Shown here piece after piece: positions 1 through 7,107 of a stretch of DNA of 12,607 bases (position 1 is its first letter; the number at the start of each line of letters is the position of its first letter). Both the position numbers and the translations under genes were made by a program. Below the pieces are notes generated by a model. The model did not search any database. It worked only from the letters and a program-made list of their open reading frames with translations, and had not been told where the DNA came from. The stretch lies in the NCBI GenBank assembly GCA_031254905.1, contig JAIRTN010000018.1:1-12607 (forward strand), written 5' to 3'. The stretch comes from Coriobacteriales bacterium. GTDB taxonomy: Bacteria > Actinomycetota > Coriobacteriia > Coriobacteriales > UBA8131.

Positions 1-153
1 AGGAACACTCGTAAATCCTATGATGACCTCATCTTTTGTTGAAACGTCGGTATTCGCCGGATTGTTCGGTTGCGTGCATCCGACAATCAGCGTACCCACA
101 AGAATGAGCGCAAGAATAAGCGCTCCCCATTTTCCGTACCGTTCTGTTTTCAT
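1..153 (-). CDS. lipoprotein, N-terminal part (gene runs off the window)
   Basis: Reading leftwards from an ATG at 153, 51 codons stay open to the window edge. The product begins MKTERYGKWG, followed by a hydrophobic segment (residues 11-24) and the lipobox LIVGC with Cys26. It is therefore a lipid-anchored protein on the outer face of the membrane. After Cys26 comes a polar Asn/Thr/Pro linker, then DEVIIGFTSVP, which looks like the first strand of a folded domain. Such openings are common in ABC-transporter solute-binding proteins, but too little is visible to name the family. A purine-rich ribosome binding site (GAGGGG on the minus strand, about 161-166) supports this start. An ATG at 160 is in another frame. 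The gene is divergent from the urease operon and shares its upstream region. Confidence 0.72.
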   Translation of the reverse strand, partial: MKTERYGKWGALILALILVGTLIVGCTQPNNPANTDVSTKDEVIIGFTSVP

Positions 154-178
154 TGTTCATCCCCTCGTCGCTCCCGAC

Positions 179-207
179 AGTGTTACGTTTCTTACTATCG
201 TAACACT
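179..207. promoter_or_regulatory. perfect 9-bp inverted repeat, candidate operator
   Basis: AGTGTTACG at 179-187 and CGTAACACT at 199-207 are exact inverted copies separated by 11 bases. The site lies 26 bp upstream of the minus-strand lipoprotein start, where a repressor or activator of that gene would bind. A weak minus-strand promoter overlaps it (TTGCAA at 226-231, 17-base spacer, TAGTGT at 203-208). No T-run follows on either strand, so it does not look like a terminator. The binding protein is unknown. Confidence 0.5.
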
Positions 208-269
208 ACATCAAAACAGACGCGATTGCAAGCGCCGCGAACAGTCGGCGGCGAACGGCGCGACATCGG

Positions 270-290
270 ATATAAAAGAAGTTTGCTATA
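270..290 (+). repeat. imperfect 21-bp direct repeat, copy 1
   Basis: This AT-rich 21-mer starts ATATAAAAGAAG and ends CTATA. It matches the segment at 411-431 at 17 of 21 positions in the same orientation, 141 bp apart. Both copies lie upstream of the urease genes. They could be binding sites for one regulator, or chance similarity in AT-rich DNA. Confidence 0.35.
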
Positions 291-410
291 GCAGGTTGCC
301 GGCTTTGAGCGCAGAAAAACGGCCGCGCGCCAAACGGGCGCCGCGAACAAGACCGCTAGCTGCAGACCTCTAGAAAATCAAGCAATTTGGCCTGATTATG
401 AGGGATTTCA

Positions 411-431
411 ATATAAAGAAAGTTTCGTATA
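411..431 (+). repeat. imperfect 21-bp direct repeat, copy 2
   Basis: This copy starts ATATAAAGAAAG and ends GTATA, matching 270-290 at 17 of 21 positions. Its 3' end runs into the dyad at 428-445, so the two may form one composite site. Confidence 0.35.
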
Positions 432-445
432 TTCTCCCGAATATA
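428..445. promoter_or_regulatory. 7-bp dyad upstream of the urease operon, candidate operator
   Basis: TATATTC (428-434) and GAATATA (439-445) are exact inverted copies around TCCC. If the candidate promoter at 473-502 is used, the dyad centre lies near -72, a usual position for an activator. Urease operons are commonly controlled by nickel, nitrogen or pH regulators. Which applies here cannot be read from the sequence. Confidence 0.4.
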
Positions 446-472
446 AAAGATATATCACAAATCTGAAAGCCC

Positions 473-502
473 TTGAACCCCCTTCCACCATGCCCCCATA
501 AT
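473..502 (+). promoter_or_regulatory. candidate sigma-70-type promoter of the urease operon
   Basis: A -35-like TTGAAC (473-478, 4 of 6 consensus bases) is followed after 18 bases by CATAAT (497-502, 5 of 6). Transcription would start near 509, leaving a leader of about 170 nt before ureA. This is the best pair I found by eye in the region. The AT-rich stretch 411-455 has other -10-like hexamers but no matching -35. Confidence 0.38.
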
Positions 503-682
503 ACTCTCATCGCCACTCATGTTGACGCCGTGCTTTCATTGCCGCCACATGAAATGAGCGCAATCCGTGCGAGGTACCCGGACGGAGGAAAGTCATCGAC
601 TGTGGGCGATGATGGGGAAGCAAGACCGTTAATACAGAGTGTGACGACGAGAAAACCCTCAACAAAGAAAGGGGGCTAAGCT
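503..682 (+). other. untranslated leader of the urease operon
   Basis: No gene with a credible start signal is seen here. A small hairpin is possible, with TCATCG at 593-598 pairing with CGATGA at 607-612. The ureA ribosome binding site (AAAGGGGG, 668-675) lies 7 bases before its ATG. I did not recognise a nickel, guanidine or glutamine riboswitch. An open frame with TTG at 473 ends at 679 but has poor support. Confidence 0.35.
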
Positions 683-991
683 ATGAGGCTTACGCCAAGA
701 GAACAAGAAAGGTTGATGCTGCATTGCGCCGGGGAACTAGCAAAGCAGCGCAAAGAGCGCGGCTTAAAACTCAACTACACCGAGGCTGTCGCACTAATCA
801 GCTCAGAGGTACTTGAGTACGCGCGCGAAGGGAAGACGGTAACAGAGTGCATGGCGCTTGGCACCAAAATCCTTATTGCCGATGACGTAATGGAAGGCGT
901 GCCCGAGATGATTCATGAAGTTCAAATCGAATGCACCTTCCCCGACGGCACCAAACTCGTCACCGTACATACCCCGATAGTCGAGAGATGA
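683..991 (+). CDS. ureA: urease gamma subunit
   Basis: UreA is the small gamma subunit of the cytoplasmic nickel enzyme urease, which hydrolyses urea to ammonia and carbamate. The 102-residue product has the usual length. It carries the family signatures LTPREQERL at the N-terminus, [14 protein letters not shown] (about 27-40), VMEGVPEMI and [11 protein letters not shown] near the C-terminus. The ATG has a strong ribosome binding site (AAAGGGGG, 7 bases away). It is the first gene of a ten-gene run, and ureB starts 8 bases after its stop. Separate UreA and UreB polypeptides are the usual bacterial arrangement, unlike the fused form of Helicobacter. Confidence 0.97.
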   Translation: MRLTPREQERLMLHCAGELAKQRKERGLKLNYTEAVALISSEVLEYAREGKTVTECMALGTKILIADDVMEGVPEMIHEVQIECTFPDGTKLVTVHTPIVER

Positions 992-999
992 GGTGCAAA

Positions 1000-1371
1000 A
1001 TGATTCCTGGAGAAGTAATTACTACTGGCGGGGAAATCACGCTCAACGCGGGACGCAAGATTATCGAACTCAAGGTCACTAACACAGGCGACCGTCCGGT
1101 TCAGGTAGGTTCTCATTTTCATTTTTTCGAGACAAACAAGCGCCTGAGCTTCGACCGTGCGGCGAGCTTTGGGTATCGCCTCGACATTCCGTCCGGCAAT
1201 GCCGTACGTTTTGAGCCGGGTGAGACCTACACCGTCCAGTTGGTTGAGTTGGGTGGGCGTAACCGAGTTTATGGTCTTAACGGACTTACGAACGGTCAGG
1301 CCTGCGAAGCCTCCAAGGCCGCGGCACTGAACAATGCTGCCCTCAAGGGCTTTGTGGAAGGAGGGCGATAA
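1000..1371 (+). CDS. ureB: urease beta subunit
   Basis: UreB packs with UreA and UreC in the (ABC)3 urease assembly and helps position the flap over the active site. The start is placed at the ATG at 1000, giving [13 protein letters not shown], the usual UreB beginning, with GAGG at 990-993 as ribosome binding site. An in-frame ATG at 988 would add four residues and overlap the ureA stop. The 123-residue product has [10 protein letters not shown] (37-46), [25 protein letters not shown] (51-75) as the core signature, and [12 protein letters not shown] (85-96). An Ala/Asn-rich tail follows, slightly longer than in short homologues. Only 2 bases separate it from ureC. Confidence 0.96.
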   Translation: MIPGEVITTGGEITLNAGRKIIELKVTNTGDRPVQVGSHFHFFETNKRLSFDRAASFGYRLDIPSGNAVRFEPGETYTVQLVELGGRNRVYGLNGLTNGQACEASKAAALNNAALKGFVEGGR

Positions 1372-1373
1372 TT

Positions 1374-3089
1374 GTGAGCAGGAAAATCAGCTCAAAAGAC
1401 TATGCCGCAATGTACGGTCCCACGGTTGGTGACAAGGTACGTCTGGGCGATACCGATTTATTTGTAGAAGTAGAGAAGGATTACACCAGCTACGGCGACG
1501 AAATCAAATTCGGCGGCGGCAAAACCATCCGTGACGGAATGGGCCAGTCGGTCAATTCCACGAGTGCCGATGGCGACCTCGATTTGGTTATCACCAACGC
1601 CCTCATTCTGGACTATACCGGCATCGTCAAAGCGGACATTGGCATCAAAAATGGCAAAATTGCCGGTATCGGCAAGGCTGGCAACCCGGACATCATGGAG
1701 GGCATCACGCCCGGCATGACCGTGGGCGCCTCCACCGAGGCTTTGGCAGGCGAAGGTCTGATTATCACCGCCGGTGGTATCGATACCCATATCCATTTCA
1801 TCTGCCCGCAGCAAATCGATACGGCACTTTTCAGCGGCATCACCACCATGATTGGCGGAGGCACCGGCCCGGCAGACGGCACCAATGCCACCACCTGCAC
1901 GCCTGGCCCTTGGAACCTCTCCATGATGCTTCGCGCCGCCGAGTTCTATCCGATGAACCTTGGCTACTTGGGCAAGGGCAACTGCTCCGCGGCGGCACCG
2001 CTCATCGAGCAGATTAAAGCCGGTGCCTGCGGCCTGAAGCTGCATGAGGACTGGGGCTCTACCCCCAAGGTCATCGATACCGCCCTCACTGTCGCCGACG
2101 AATACGATGTTCAGGTTGCCATCCATACCGACACCTTGAATGAGGCCGGTTGCATAGAGGACACCATCGACGCCATCGCCGGCCGCACCATCCACACCTT
2201 CCACACGGAAGGCGCCGGTGGCGGTCATGCCCCCGACATCATCAAGGCAGCCGGCTACGCCAACATCCTGCCCTCCTCAACAAACCCGACCATGCCCTTT
2301 ACCATCAACACCCTTGATGAGCACATGGACATGCTGATGGTTTGCCATCATCTGGACAAGAACATCCCCGAAGACGTTGCCTTTGCGGATTCTCGTATTC
2401 GCCCCGAAACCATCGGAGCCGAGGACGTACTGCACGATATGGGTGTCTTTTCGATGATGAGTTCCGACTCTCAGGCCATGGGTCGTCCGGGTGAGGTTAT
2501 CACTCGTACGTGGCAGTGCGCGGACAAGATGAAAAAGCAACGTGGACCTCTTGCCGGTGAGCAGGGTAACGACAACCTGCGCGCCAAGCGCTATGTTGCC
2601 AAATACACCATCAACCCTGCCCTCACTCACGGTATTGCCGAATATGTCGGTTCCGTGGAGGCAGGCAAGTTCGCCGACCTCGTGCTCTGGAGCCCCGCGT
2701 TCTTCGGCGCCAAGCCGGAAATGGTCATCAAGGGTGGCGCAATCATCGCCTCAAAGATGGGCGACCCCAACGCCTCAATCCCCACGCCGGAGCCGGTTTT
2801 CTACCGTCACATGTTCGGCGCGGACGGAACCGCTGTGCAGATGACCTGCATTACCTTCGTATCACAGGCCGCTGTTGACGAAAACATAGCGGAAAATCTC
2901 GGACTGAGGAAAATCGTGCTGCCGGTTCGCGGCTGTCGCACCATCGGCAAGAAGGATTTGCCCTACAACGACGCCACTCCCGACATCACCGTAGACCCAG
3001 AGACCTACAAAGTAACCGCAGATGGCGAGAAAATCGAGTCTGCTCCAGCCGAGAAGCTCCCGCTGGCACAGCGGTACTTCTTATTCTAA
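1374..3089 (+). CDS. ureC: urease alpha (catalytic) subunit
   Basis: UreC holds the dinickel active site. The product has 571 residues, normal for the family. Every key residue is present, offset by five from Klebsiella numbering. Nickel ligands are His139 and His141 ([10 protein letters not shown]), the carbamylated Lys222 with His224 (GLKLHEDWG), His251 (AIHTDTLNE), His277 (HTEGAGGGH) and Asp365 (SSDSQAMG). The flap Cys324 and catalytic His325 lie in MVCHHLD. The C-terminus LAQRYFLF is typical. The GTG start has a strong AAGGAGGG site 8 bases upstream (1358-1365). The enzyme is predicted to be active once nickel is loaded by UreDEFG from the same operon. Confidence 0.98.
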   Translation: MSRKISSKDYAAMYGPTVGDKVRLGDTDLFVEVEKDYTSYGDEIKFGGGKTIRDGMGQSVNSTSADGDLDLVITNALILDYTGIVKADIGIKNGKIAGIGKAGNPDIMEGITPGMTVGASTEALAGEGLIITAGGIDTHIHFICPQQIDTALFSGITTMIGGGTGPADGTNATTCTPGPWNLSMMLRAAEFYPMNLGYLGKGNCSAAAPLIEQIKAGACGLKLHEDWGSTPKVIDTALTVADEYDVQVAIHTDTLNEAGCIEDTIDAIAGRTIHTFHTEGAGGGHAPDIIKAAGYANILPSSTNPTMPFTINTLDEHMDMLMVCHHLDKNIPEDVAFADSRIRPETIGAEDVLHDMGVFSMMSSDSQAMGRPGEVITRTWQCADKMKKQRGPLAGEQGNDNLRAKRYVAKYTINPALTHGIAEYVGSVEAGKFADLVLWSPAFFGAKPEMVIKGGAIIASKMGDPNASIPTPEPVFYRHMFGADGTAVQMTCITFVSQAAVDENIAENLGLRKIVLPVRGCRTIGKKDLPYNDATPDITVDPETYKVTADGEKIESAPAEKLPLAQRYFLF

Positions 3090-3110
3090 GAGAAAGAGAG
3101 GGGATGCACT

Positions 3111-3611
3111 ATGGGAACTCCTTTGGGGATGTGCCTGCTGTACGTGGGTCTCGTACTCACGGTTAATGGCATCGCCCGGATAACTAAGGTGCCCAATAAC
3201 GCACAAGCCATCATTCAGATTATCGCCTGTGCTGTCTCGTTTGTTATCAATATCTTCATGATTAGCCAAGGCGAGTACTATGCGGCGGCAACGGGTCTGC
3301 TTTTCGGCTTCACCTACTTTTTCCAAGCAATGAACGGGCTGTTCAATATCGACACGCGGCCCTATGGCTGGTTCAGCCTGTTTGTGGCAATCAATACGAT
3401 TCCCTGCGCAATCATCGACTACCAAGCGGGCGACCCTGCCATGGCAGTCATCTGGATTGCTTGGGGCATCTTATGGTTCACCGGTTGGGTCGAATGCGTA
3501 GCCAAGAAGGATTTGAAGCATTTTGTCTCCGTTCTTCTGGTTTTGGAAGGCATCTTCTCCGCTTGGATACCCGGTTTCCTCATGCTACGCGATATGTGGC
3601 CCTGGGGCTAG
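3111..3611 (+). CDS. ureI: UreI/AmiS-family urea channel
   Basis: This 166-residue membrane protein is nearly all hydrophobic and fits six transmembrane helices, as in the UreI/AmiS family of urea and short-amide channels. Family signatures are ATGLLFGFTYFFQAMNGLF (60-78), YGWFSLFVAI (85-94) and WIAWGILWFTGWVE (115-128). It would let urea reach cytoplasmic urease. In Helicobacter pylori UreI, periplasmic histidines make opening acid-dependent. Here the only histidine is His137, so strong acid gating of that kind seems unlikely (inference). The ATG is preceded by AGAGAGGGG (3095-3103). The gene starts 21 bases after ureC and 18 bases before amt, so it is co-transcribed with the structural genes. 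Confidence 0.92.
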   Translation: MGTPLGMCLLYVGLVLTVNGIARITKVPNNAQAIIQIIACAVSFVINIFMISQGEYYAAATGLLFGFTYFFQAMNGLFNIDTRPYGWFSLFVAINTIPCAIIDYQAGDPAMAVIWIAWGILWFTGWVECVAKKDLKHFVSVLLVLEGIFSAWIPGFLMLRDMWPWG

Positions 3612-3629
3612 AAAAGAGGAGGTAGTAAG

Positions 3630-4868
3630 GTGTTCGATTCAGGTTCGACCGGCTTTATGCTCATCTGCACGAGCTTGGTCATGTTAATGACTCCTGCTCT
3701 GGCGCTTTTCTACGGCGGTTTGGCCACCAGACGCAATATCTTGGGCGTTATGGTTCAGAGTTTCTTCTCAATTGGGTGGTCCACGGTGCTGTGGTTTATC
3801 GTTGGTTACTCGCTGTGCTTCAGCGGCGATTTAGCCTCCGGAACAGATTTTATGGGAATCCTCGGCAATCTGGACAAGGCCTTCCTCAATGGCATGTCTC
3901 CGCTTTCCGCCTTCAGTGGCAACGAGCAGATTCCCGAGTTCGTGTTCATGGCATTCCAGATGATGTTTGCAATCCTCACCCCATCACTCATCACCGGTGC
4001 CTTCATAAACCGTGTGACCTTCAAGTCCTACGTCATCTTCTTGACCTTCTGGCAACTGCTGGTCTACTACCCCTTCTGCCACATGGTCTGGGGTGGAGGA
4101 CTGCTCGCCGCTTGGGGTGTGCTGGACTTTGCAGGGGGTATCGTCGTTCATGCGACGGCTGGTTTCGCCGCGCTGGCTTCAGTGCTTTATGTCGGCGCGC
4201 GCACAGACAAAAATTCAACCCCCAACAGTATTCCTCTGGTAGCTATCGGAACCGGCCTTCTGTGGTTTGGCTGGTACGGATTCAACGCCGGCAGCGAACT
4301 TCGGGTCGATGCGGTAACTGCTAACGCCTTCATCAACACCGACATCGCTGCTTCATTCGCGTTGGTCACTTGGATGGTGATTGAGTGGATTCAGCATCGC
4401 AAACCCAAGTTTGTGGGCATTCTCACCGGATCGATTGCCGGACTTGCCGCCATCACCCCCTGCGCGGGATTTGTCCCTGTTTGGGTTGCGCCGATAGTCG
4501 GTGTTCTTGCCGGGGCGGGCTGCTATTTGGCCGTATCCCTCAAGAACAGGCTCGGCTGGGACGATGCCCTCGATGTGTGGGGCGTCCACGGTGTAGGCGG
4601 GCTCATCGGTACCATCTTGCTGGGCGTGTTCGCCTCTGTGGCAGTAAACGCCAACGGAGCCAATGGTTTGATTTTTGGAGGGTACGAGTTTTTCCTGCAT
4701 CAAATAGTCGCGGTTTTCGTGGCCTCAGTATACGGCTTTGGATTTACCTACGTAATGCTTTGGCTCATCAACAAAGTGACACCGGTGCGTGTCACCGAAG
4801 AACAGGAGCGCAAGGGGCTTGACCTCACCTTACACGGTGAACAGGCCTACGATGAAGGAGTGCTGTAA
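3630..4868 (+). CDS. amt: ammonium transporter (Amt/MEP/Rh family)
   Basis: The 412-residue protein has about eleven hydrophobic helices and the Amt pore residues. These include the twin histidines His174 (VVHATAGFAAL) and His320 (GVHGVGGLIG), and the Phe-gate region FQMMFAILTPSLITGAFINR (109-128). The C-terminal tail with GLDLTLHGEQAYD is the regulatory region that contacts PII (GlnK) proteins in other Amts. Its place between ureI and ureE suggests that it handles ammonium made by urease, recapturing leaked ammonia or releasing surplus. The direction cannot be told from sequence. No glnK gene adjoins it, although amt is usually paired with one. The GTG start has AGAGGAGGT (3615-3623) 6 bases upstream. 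Confidence 0.95.
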   Translation: MFDSGSTGFMLICTSLVMLMTPALALFYGGLATRRNILGVMVQSFFSIGWSTVLWFIVGYSLCFSGDLASGTDFMGILGNLDKAFLNGMSPLSAFSGNEQIPEFVFMAFQMMFAILTPSLITGAFINRVTFKSYVIFLTFWQLLVYYPFCHMVWGGGLLAAWGVLDFAGGIVVHATAGFAALASVLYVGARTDKNSTPNSIPLVAIGTGLLWFGWYGFNAGSELRVDAVTANAFINTDIAASFALVTWMVIEWIQHRKPKFVGILTGSIAGLAAITPCAGFVPVWVAPIVGVLAGAGCYLAVSLKNRLGWDDALDVWGVHGVGGLIGTILLGVFASVAVNANGANGLIFGGYEFFLHQIVAVFVASVYGFGFTYVMLWLINKVTPVRVTEEQERKGLDLTLHGEQAYDEGVL

Positions 4869-4883
4869 AGATACCGAGTCGTT

Positions 4884-4926
4884 TTATGCGAGGGCAACAC
4901 GTATGCGTCGCCCTCGCATGATTTTT
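4884..4926 (+). terminator. terminator-like hairpin inside the urease operon
   Basis: ATGCGAGGGC (4886-4895) and GCCCTCGCAT (4910-4919) are exact inverted copies. The stem extends by one wobble and one T-A pair to 12 bp, and the 14-base loop can form a 3-bp inner stem. Five Ts follow at 4922-4926, directly before the ureE ribosome binding site (4927-4936). This is the shape of an intrinsic terminator, but it sits in the 74-base gap between amt and ureE. It may terminate only part of transcription, or protect or process the mRNA. Confidence 0.6.
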
Positions 4927-4942
4927 GGAGGAGGGTAGCACT

Positions 4943-5782
4943 ATGCCTGCTGGGATACAGAAATATCCGCTCATCGTATCGGCTCCGCTGGGAGAAATTA
5001 GCGAAGCACGGTTTGAGGGAGCATCGATAGATTCCATCGAAATCGACTGGTACAACTGTTCCAAACGAATCAACCGCTGCGTTTCGCAAGGCGGCGTAGA
5101 CGTGGGCCTGCGAATGGACGATGCCACCTTCAAGCGTGGCTGGCGCGATGGCGATGTATTAGCTTGGGATAATGACGTGGCGATTGTGATTCGTATACTG
5201 CCCTGTAAGTGCATCTGTGTGAATGTCGCAAACCAAGAACAACTGGTGCGACTTTGCTACGAAGTCGGTAATCGTCATGCGCCGTTCTTTTATGACGAGG
5301 ACAATGAGGGCTTTTTGCTCAATTACGACCAACCGATGCTGTTGTTGCTGGAAAAATTGGGATTGGAAGTAGGCGTCAGACAGGCACAACTGTTGCCGAC
5401 GAGACGAATCGGCAACACCACAGAATCCGGCCACGGGCATGGGCACAGCCACGGGCACGAAGATGCCCATACACATACGCATGAGCATGGGCACAGCCAC
5501 GGGCATGAACATGACCACGGCCACGAACATAACCACGAGCACAGCCACGGGCATGAACATGACCACGGCCACGAACATGACCACGAGCACAGCCACGGGC
5601 ATGAACATGAACATGAGCATGACCACAACCACACACATGACCACAACCACGAACATGGGCACAGCCATGACCACGCGCACGAACACGTTCATGAGCATGC
5701 GCACGACCATAGGCATGAACACGCGCATACACACGAGCATGCGCACGCGCACAACCATGATGAGAAGAATTCCGATGGATAA
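4943..5782 (+). CDS. ureE: urease accessory protein UreE with a very long His-rich tail
   Basis: UreE is the nickel metallochaperone that hands Ni(II) to UreG during urease activation. The ATG at 4943 has a strong GGAGGAGGGT site 6 bases upstream; an in-frame TTG at 4925 would lie before that site and is rejected. The 279-residue product has a peptide-binding-like N-terminal domain and a metal-binding domain. RLCYEVGNRHAPFFYDED contains His112, matching the conserved nickel-binding histidine of the dimer interface. Residues 164-272 form an alternating His-x tail with 54 histidines in 109 residues, followed by DEKNSDG. Many UreE proteins have short tails with about 10 histidines, so this one is exceptional. 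The last 8 bases overlap ureF. Confidence 0.95.
   Translation: MPAGIQKYPLIVSAPLGEISEARFEGASIDSIEIDWYNCSKRINRCVSQGGVDVGLRMDDATFKRGWRDGDVLAWDNDVAIVIRILPCKCICVNVANQEQLVRLCYEVGNRHAPFFYDEDNEGFLLNYDQPMLLLLEKLGLEVGVRQAQLLPTRRIGNTTESGHGHGHSHGHEDAHTHTHEHGHSHGHEHDHGHEHNHEHSHGHEHDHGHEHDHEHSHGHEHEHEHDHNHTHDHNHEHGHSHDHAHEHVHEHAHDHRHEHAHTHEHAHAHNHDEKNSDG
5492..5635 (+). repeat. 48-bp tandem repeats in the His-tail coding region of ureE
   Basis: Units start at 5492, 5540 and 5588. The first two differ at one base. The third matches for about 24 bases and then diverges. Each encodes 16 residues beginning HSHGHEH. This shows that the tail grew partly by recent duplication and may vary in length between strains. 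Confidence 0.85.
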
Positions 5783-6470
5783 GGCTGTCTCCTATCTCTT
5801 GCTTCAAATCAACGACGCGGCCTTCCCGATTGGGGGTTACTCACATTCCTACGGGCTGGAAACCTATATTCACGACAAGAGTGTGCATGACGCCACCAGC
5901 GCTTGGGAGTACGTGCGTGCCAATCTGAGCAATTCGTTCATATACGGCGAGTTGCTACCCGTGCGACTGGCCTACGAGGCGGCGAAGGCCAAGGACCTCG
6001 CGGCGCTGATAAAGCTGGAGCGGCTGTCGGTGGCATCGCGCACGGCCATGGAATCACGTCAGGCCTCTCTAAAACTGGGGTCGCGTCTTGTTAAAACCAG
6101 CATGCCCCTTTTGACACCCGACATGGACAAAGAATTTTTTGAAGCGTATTTTGAAGCGACGGGGCGCTCGCTTTGCACTCATCCAACAGCATACGGCGTC
6201 TTTTGCGCCGTAGCGAATATAGAGCGTGGGGAGGCTTTAGGCGCCTTTCTGTATGCGCAAACCTCCGCAATGGTCATCAACTGCGTAAAGACCGTGCCGC
6301 TAAGCCAAACCGATGGTCAGGCGATACTTGCCAAGGCGCGACTTCTGTTCGACGCGCTTGTCGAAGAAACAATGACGCTTAACGAAGACGCTCTCTTTAT
6401 ATCGTGCCCCGGACTGGAAATACACGCGATGCGACATGAGCAACTCTATTCTCGGCTATATATGTCCTAA
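5775..6470 (+). CDS. ureF: urease accessory protein UreF
   Basis: UreF forms the (UreD-UreF-UreG)2 activation complex on apo-urease and modulates the UreG GTPase. The start is the ATG at 5775, overlapping the ureE stop by 8 bases, with a GAGAAG site (5762-5767) inside ureE. The resulting 231 residues match the family length. The N-terminus [20 protein letters not shown] leads into the hallmark [11 protein letters not shown] (21-31). Other family features are the helical middle region and [13 protein letters not shown]. The same frame is open far upstream through the His-repeat DNA, but that extension is low-complexity Met/Thr sequence and not real. The C-terminus [21 protein letters not shown] resembles the family end that contacts UreG. 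Confidence 0.95.
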   Translation: MDKAVSYLLLQINDAAFPIGGYSHSYGLETYIHDKSVHDATSAWEYVRANLSNSFIYGELLPVRLAYEAAKAKDLAALIKLERLSVASRTAMESRQASLKLGSRLVKTSMPLLTPDMDKEFFEAYFEATGRSLCTHPTAYGVFCAVANIERGEALGAFLYAQTSAMVINCVKTVPLSQTDGQAILAKARLLFDALVEETMTLNEDALFISCPGLEIHAMRHEQLYSRLYMS

Positions 6471-6496
6471 AGTTTTTAGATTCGAGGAGGAACGCG

Positions 6497-7105
6497 ATGA
6501 AGTACGTAAAGATTGGTGTGGCAGGGCCGGTAGGTTCGGGCAAAACGGCGCTCATTGAGGTTCTCACCCGCAAAATGGCAGCGGAATACGACATCTGTGT
6601 GGTGACAAACGATATCTATACCAAAGAGGACGCAGAATTTCTGGTAAAAAACAGCGTGATGGACCGCAATCGGATTATCGGCGTCGAAACCGGCGGTTGC
6701 CCCCATACCGCCATCCGCGAGGACGCCTCCATGAACCTTGAGGCTGTCGATGAGTTAGTGGAGCGGTATCCTCAGGTGCGGATTATCTTTATCGAGAGCG
6801 GTGGCGACAACCTTTCCGCGACCTTCTCCCCCGAACTCAGCGACGCAACGATTTTTGTTGTCGATGTAGCCGGAGGGGATAAGATTCCCCGTAAAGGCGG
6901 CCCCGGCATCACCAATTCTGATTTGCTGGTCATCAATAAAATCGACCTCGCTCCCTATGTGGGGGCCGACCTCAGCGTCATGCAGCGCGACTCGCTCAAG
7001 ATGCGCGGCAACAAGCCCTTCCTGTTCACCAACATCCGCGACGCTGCCGGCGTTGATGAAGTCATCGCTTGGATTAAACGCGATATCCTCCTTGAGGGGG
7101 AGTAG
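6497..7105 (+). CDS. ureG: urease accessory GTPase UreG
   Basis: UreG is the SIMIBI-class GTPase that carries nickel to the urease activation complex and drives lysine carbamylation and metal insertion. The 202-residue product has the P-loop GPVGSGKT (10-17), the nickel-binding CPH motif Cys68-Pro-His70 in [21 protein letters not shown] (100-105) and the guanine-specificity motif NKID (147-150). It has no His-rich N-terminal extension, which some UreGs carry. Nickel storage in this system is instead placed on UreE. The ATG has GAGGAGG (6485-6491) upstream. The gene starts 26 bases after ureF and ends 2 bases before ureD. Confidence 0.98.
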   Translation: MKYVKIGVAGPVGSGKTALIEVLTRKMAAEYDICVVTNDIYTKEDAEFLVKNSVMDRNRIIGVETGGCPHTAIREDASMNLEAVDELVERYPQVRIIFIESGGDNLSATFSPELSDATIFVVDVAGGDKIPRKGGPGITNSDLLVINKIDLAPYVGADLSVMQRDSLKMRGNKPFLFTNIRDAAGVDEVIAWIKRDILLEGE

Positions 7106-7107
7106 CC

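Larger units (their letters stand above)
208..472. other. intergenic region with AT-rich repeats, no gene seen
   Basis: I see no convincing gene between the divergent lipoprotein and the urease promoter region. The stretch starts GC-rich and becomes strongly AT-rich from about 400. It holds two imperfect 21-bp direct repeats and one dyad, listed separately. No rRNA, tRNA or known riboswitch was recognised. Confidence 0.5.

Noticed and set aside
585..594. GAGGAAAGTC, resembling a conserved RNase P RNA element
   Set aside because: The surrounding bases do not form the RNase P RNA core and the space before ureA is too short.
473..679. Open frame of 68 codons starting TTG just upstream of ureA
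   Set aside because: The start has only a weak ribosome binding site and coincides with the candidate -35 hexamer. The composition is not protein-like and no family is recognised, although the stop lies just before ureA.
1458..2228. 256-codon minus-strand open frame inside ureC
   Set aside because: It is a shadow of the ureC codon pattern; ureC is complete and has all catalytic residues.
5492..5635. CRISPR-like regular repeats
   Set aside because: The 48-bp units are contiguous without spacers and lie inside the ureE coding frame.
5439..5774. In-frame upstream extension of UreF through the His-repeat DNA
   Set aside because: It reads as Met/Thr-rich low complexity because the repeat DNA lacks stops in several frames. 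UreF homologues start near the ATG at 5775.
5159..5807. Long minus-strand open frames opposite ureE, rich in Val/Met, Cys/Trp or Ala/Arg
   Set aside because: These are by-products of the CAC/CAT repeat on the opposite strand, with no plausible start signal or domain.
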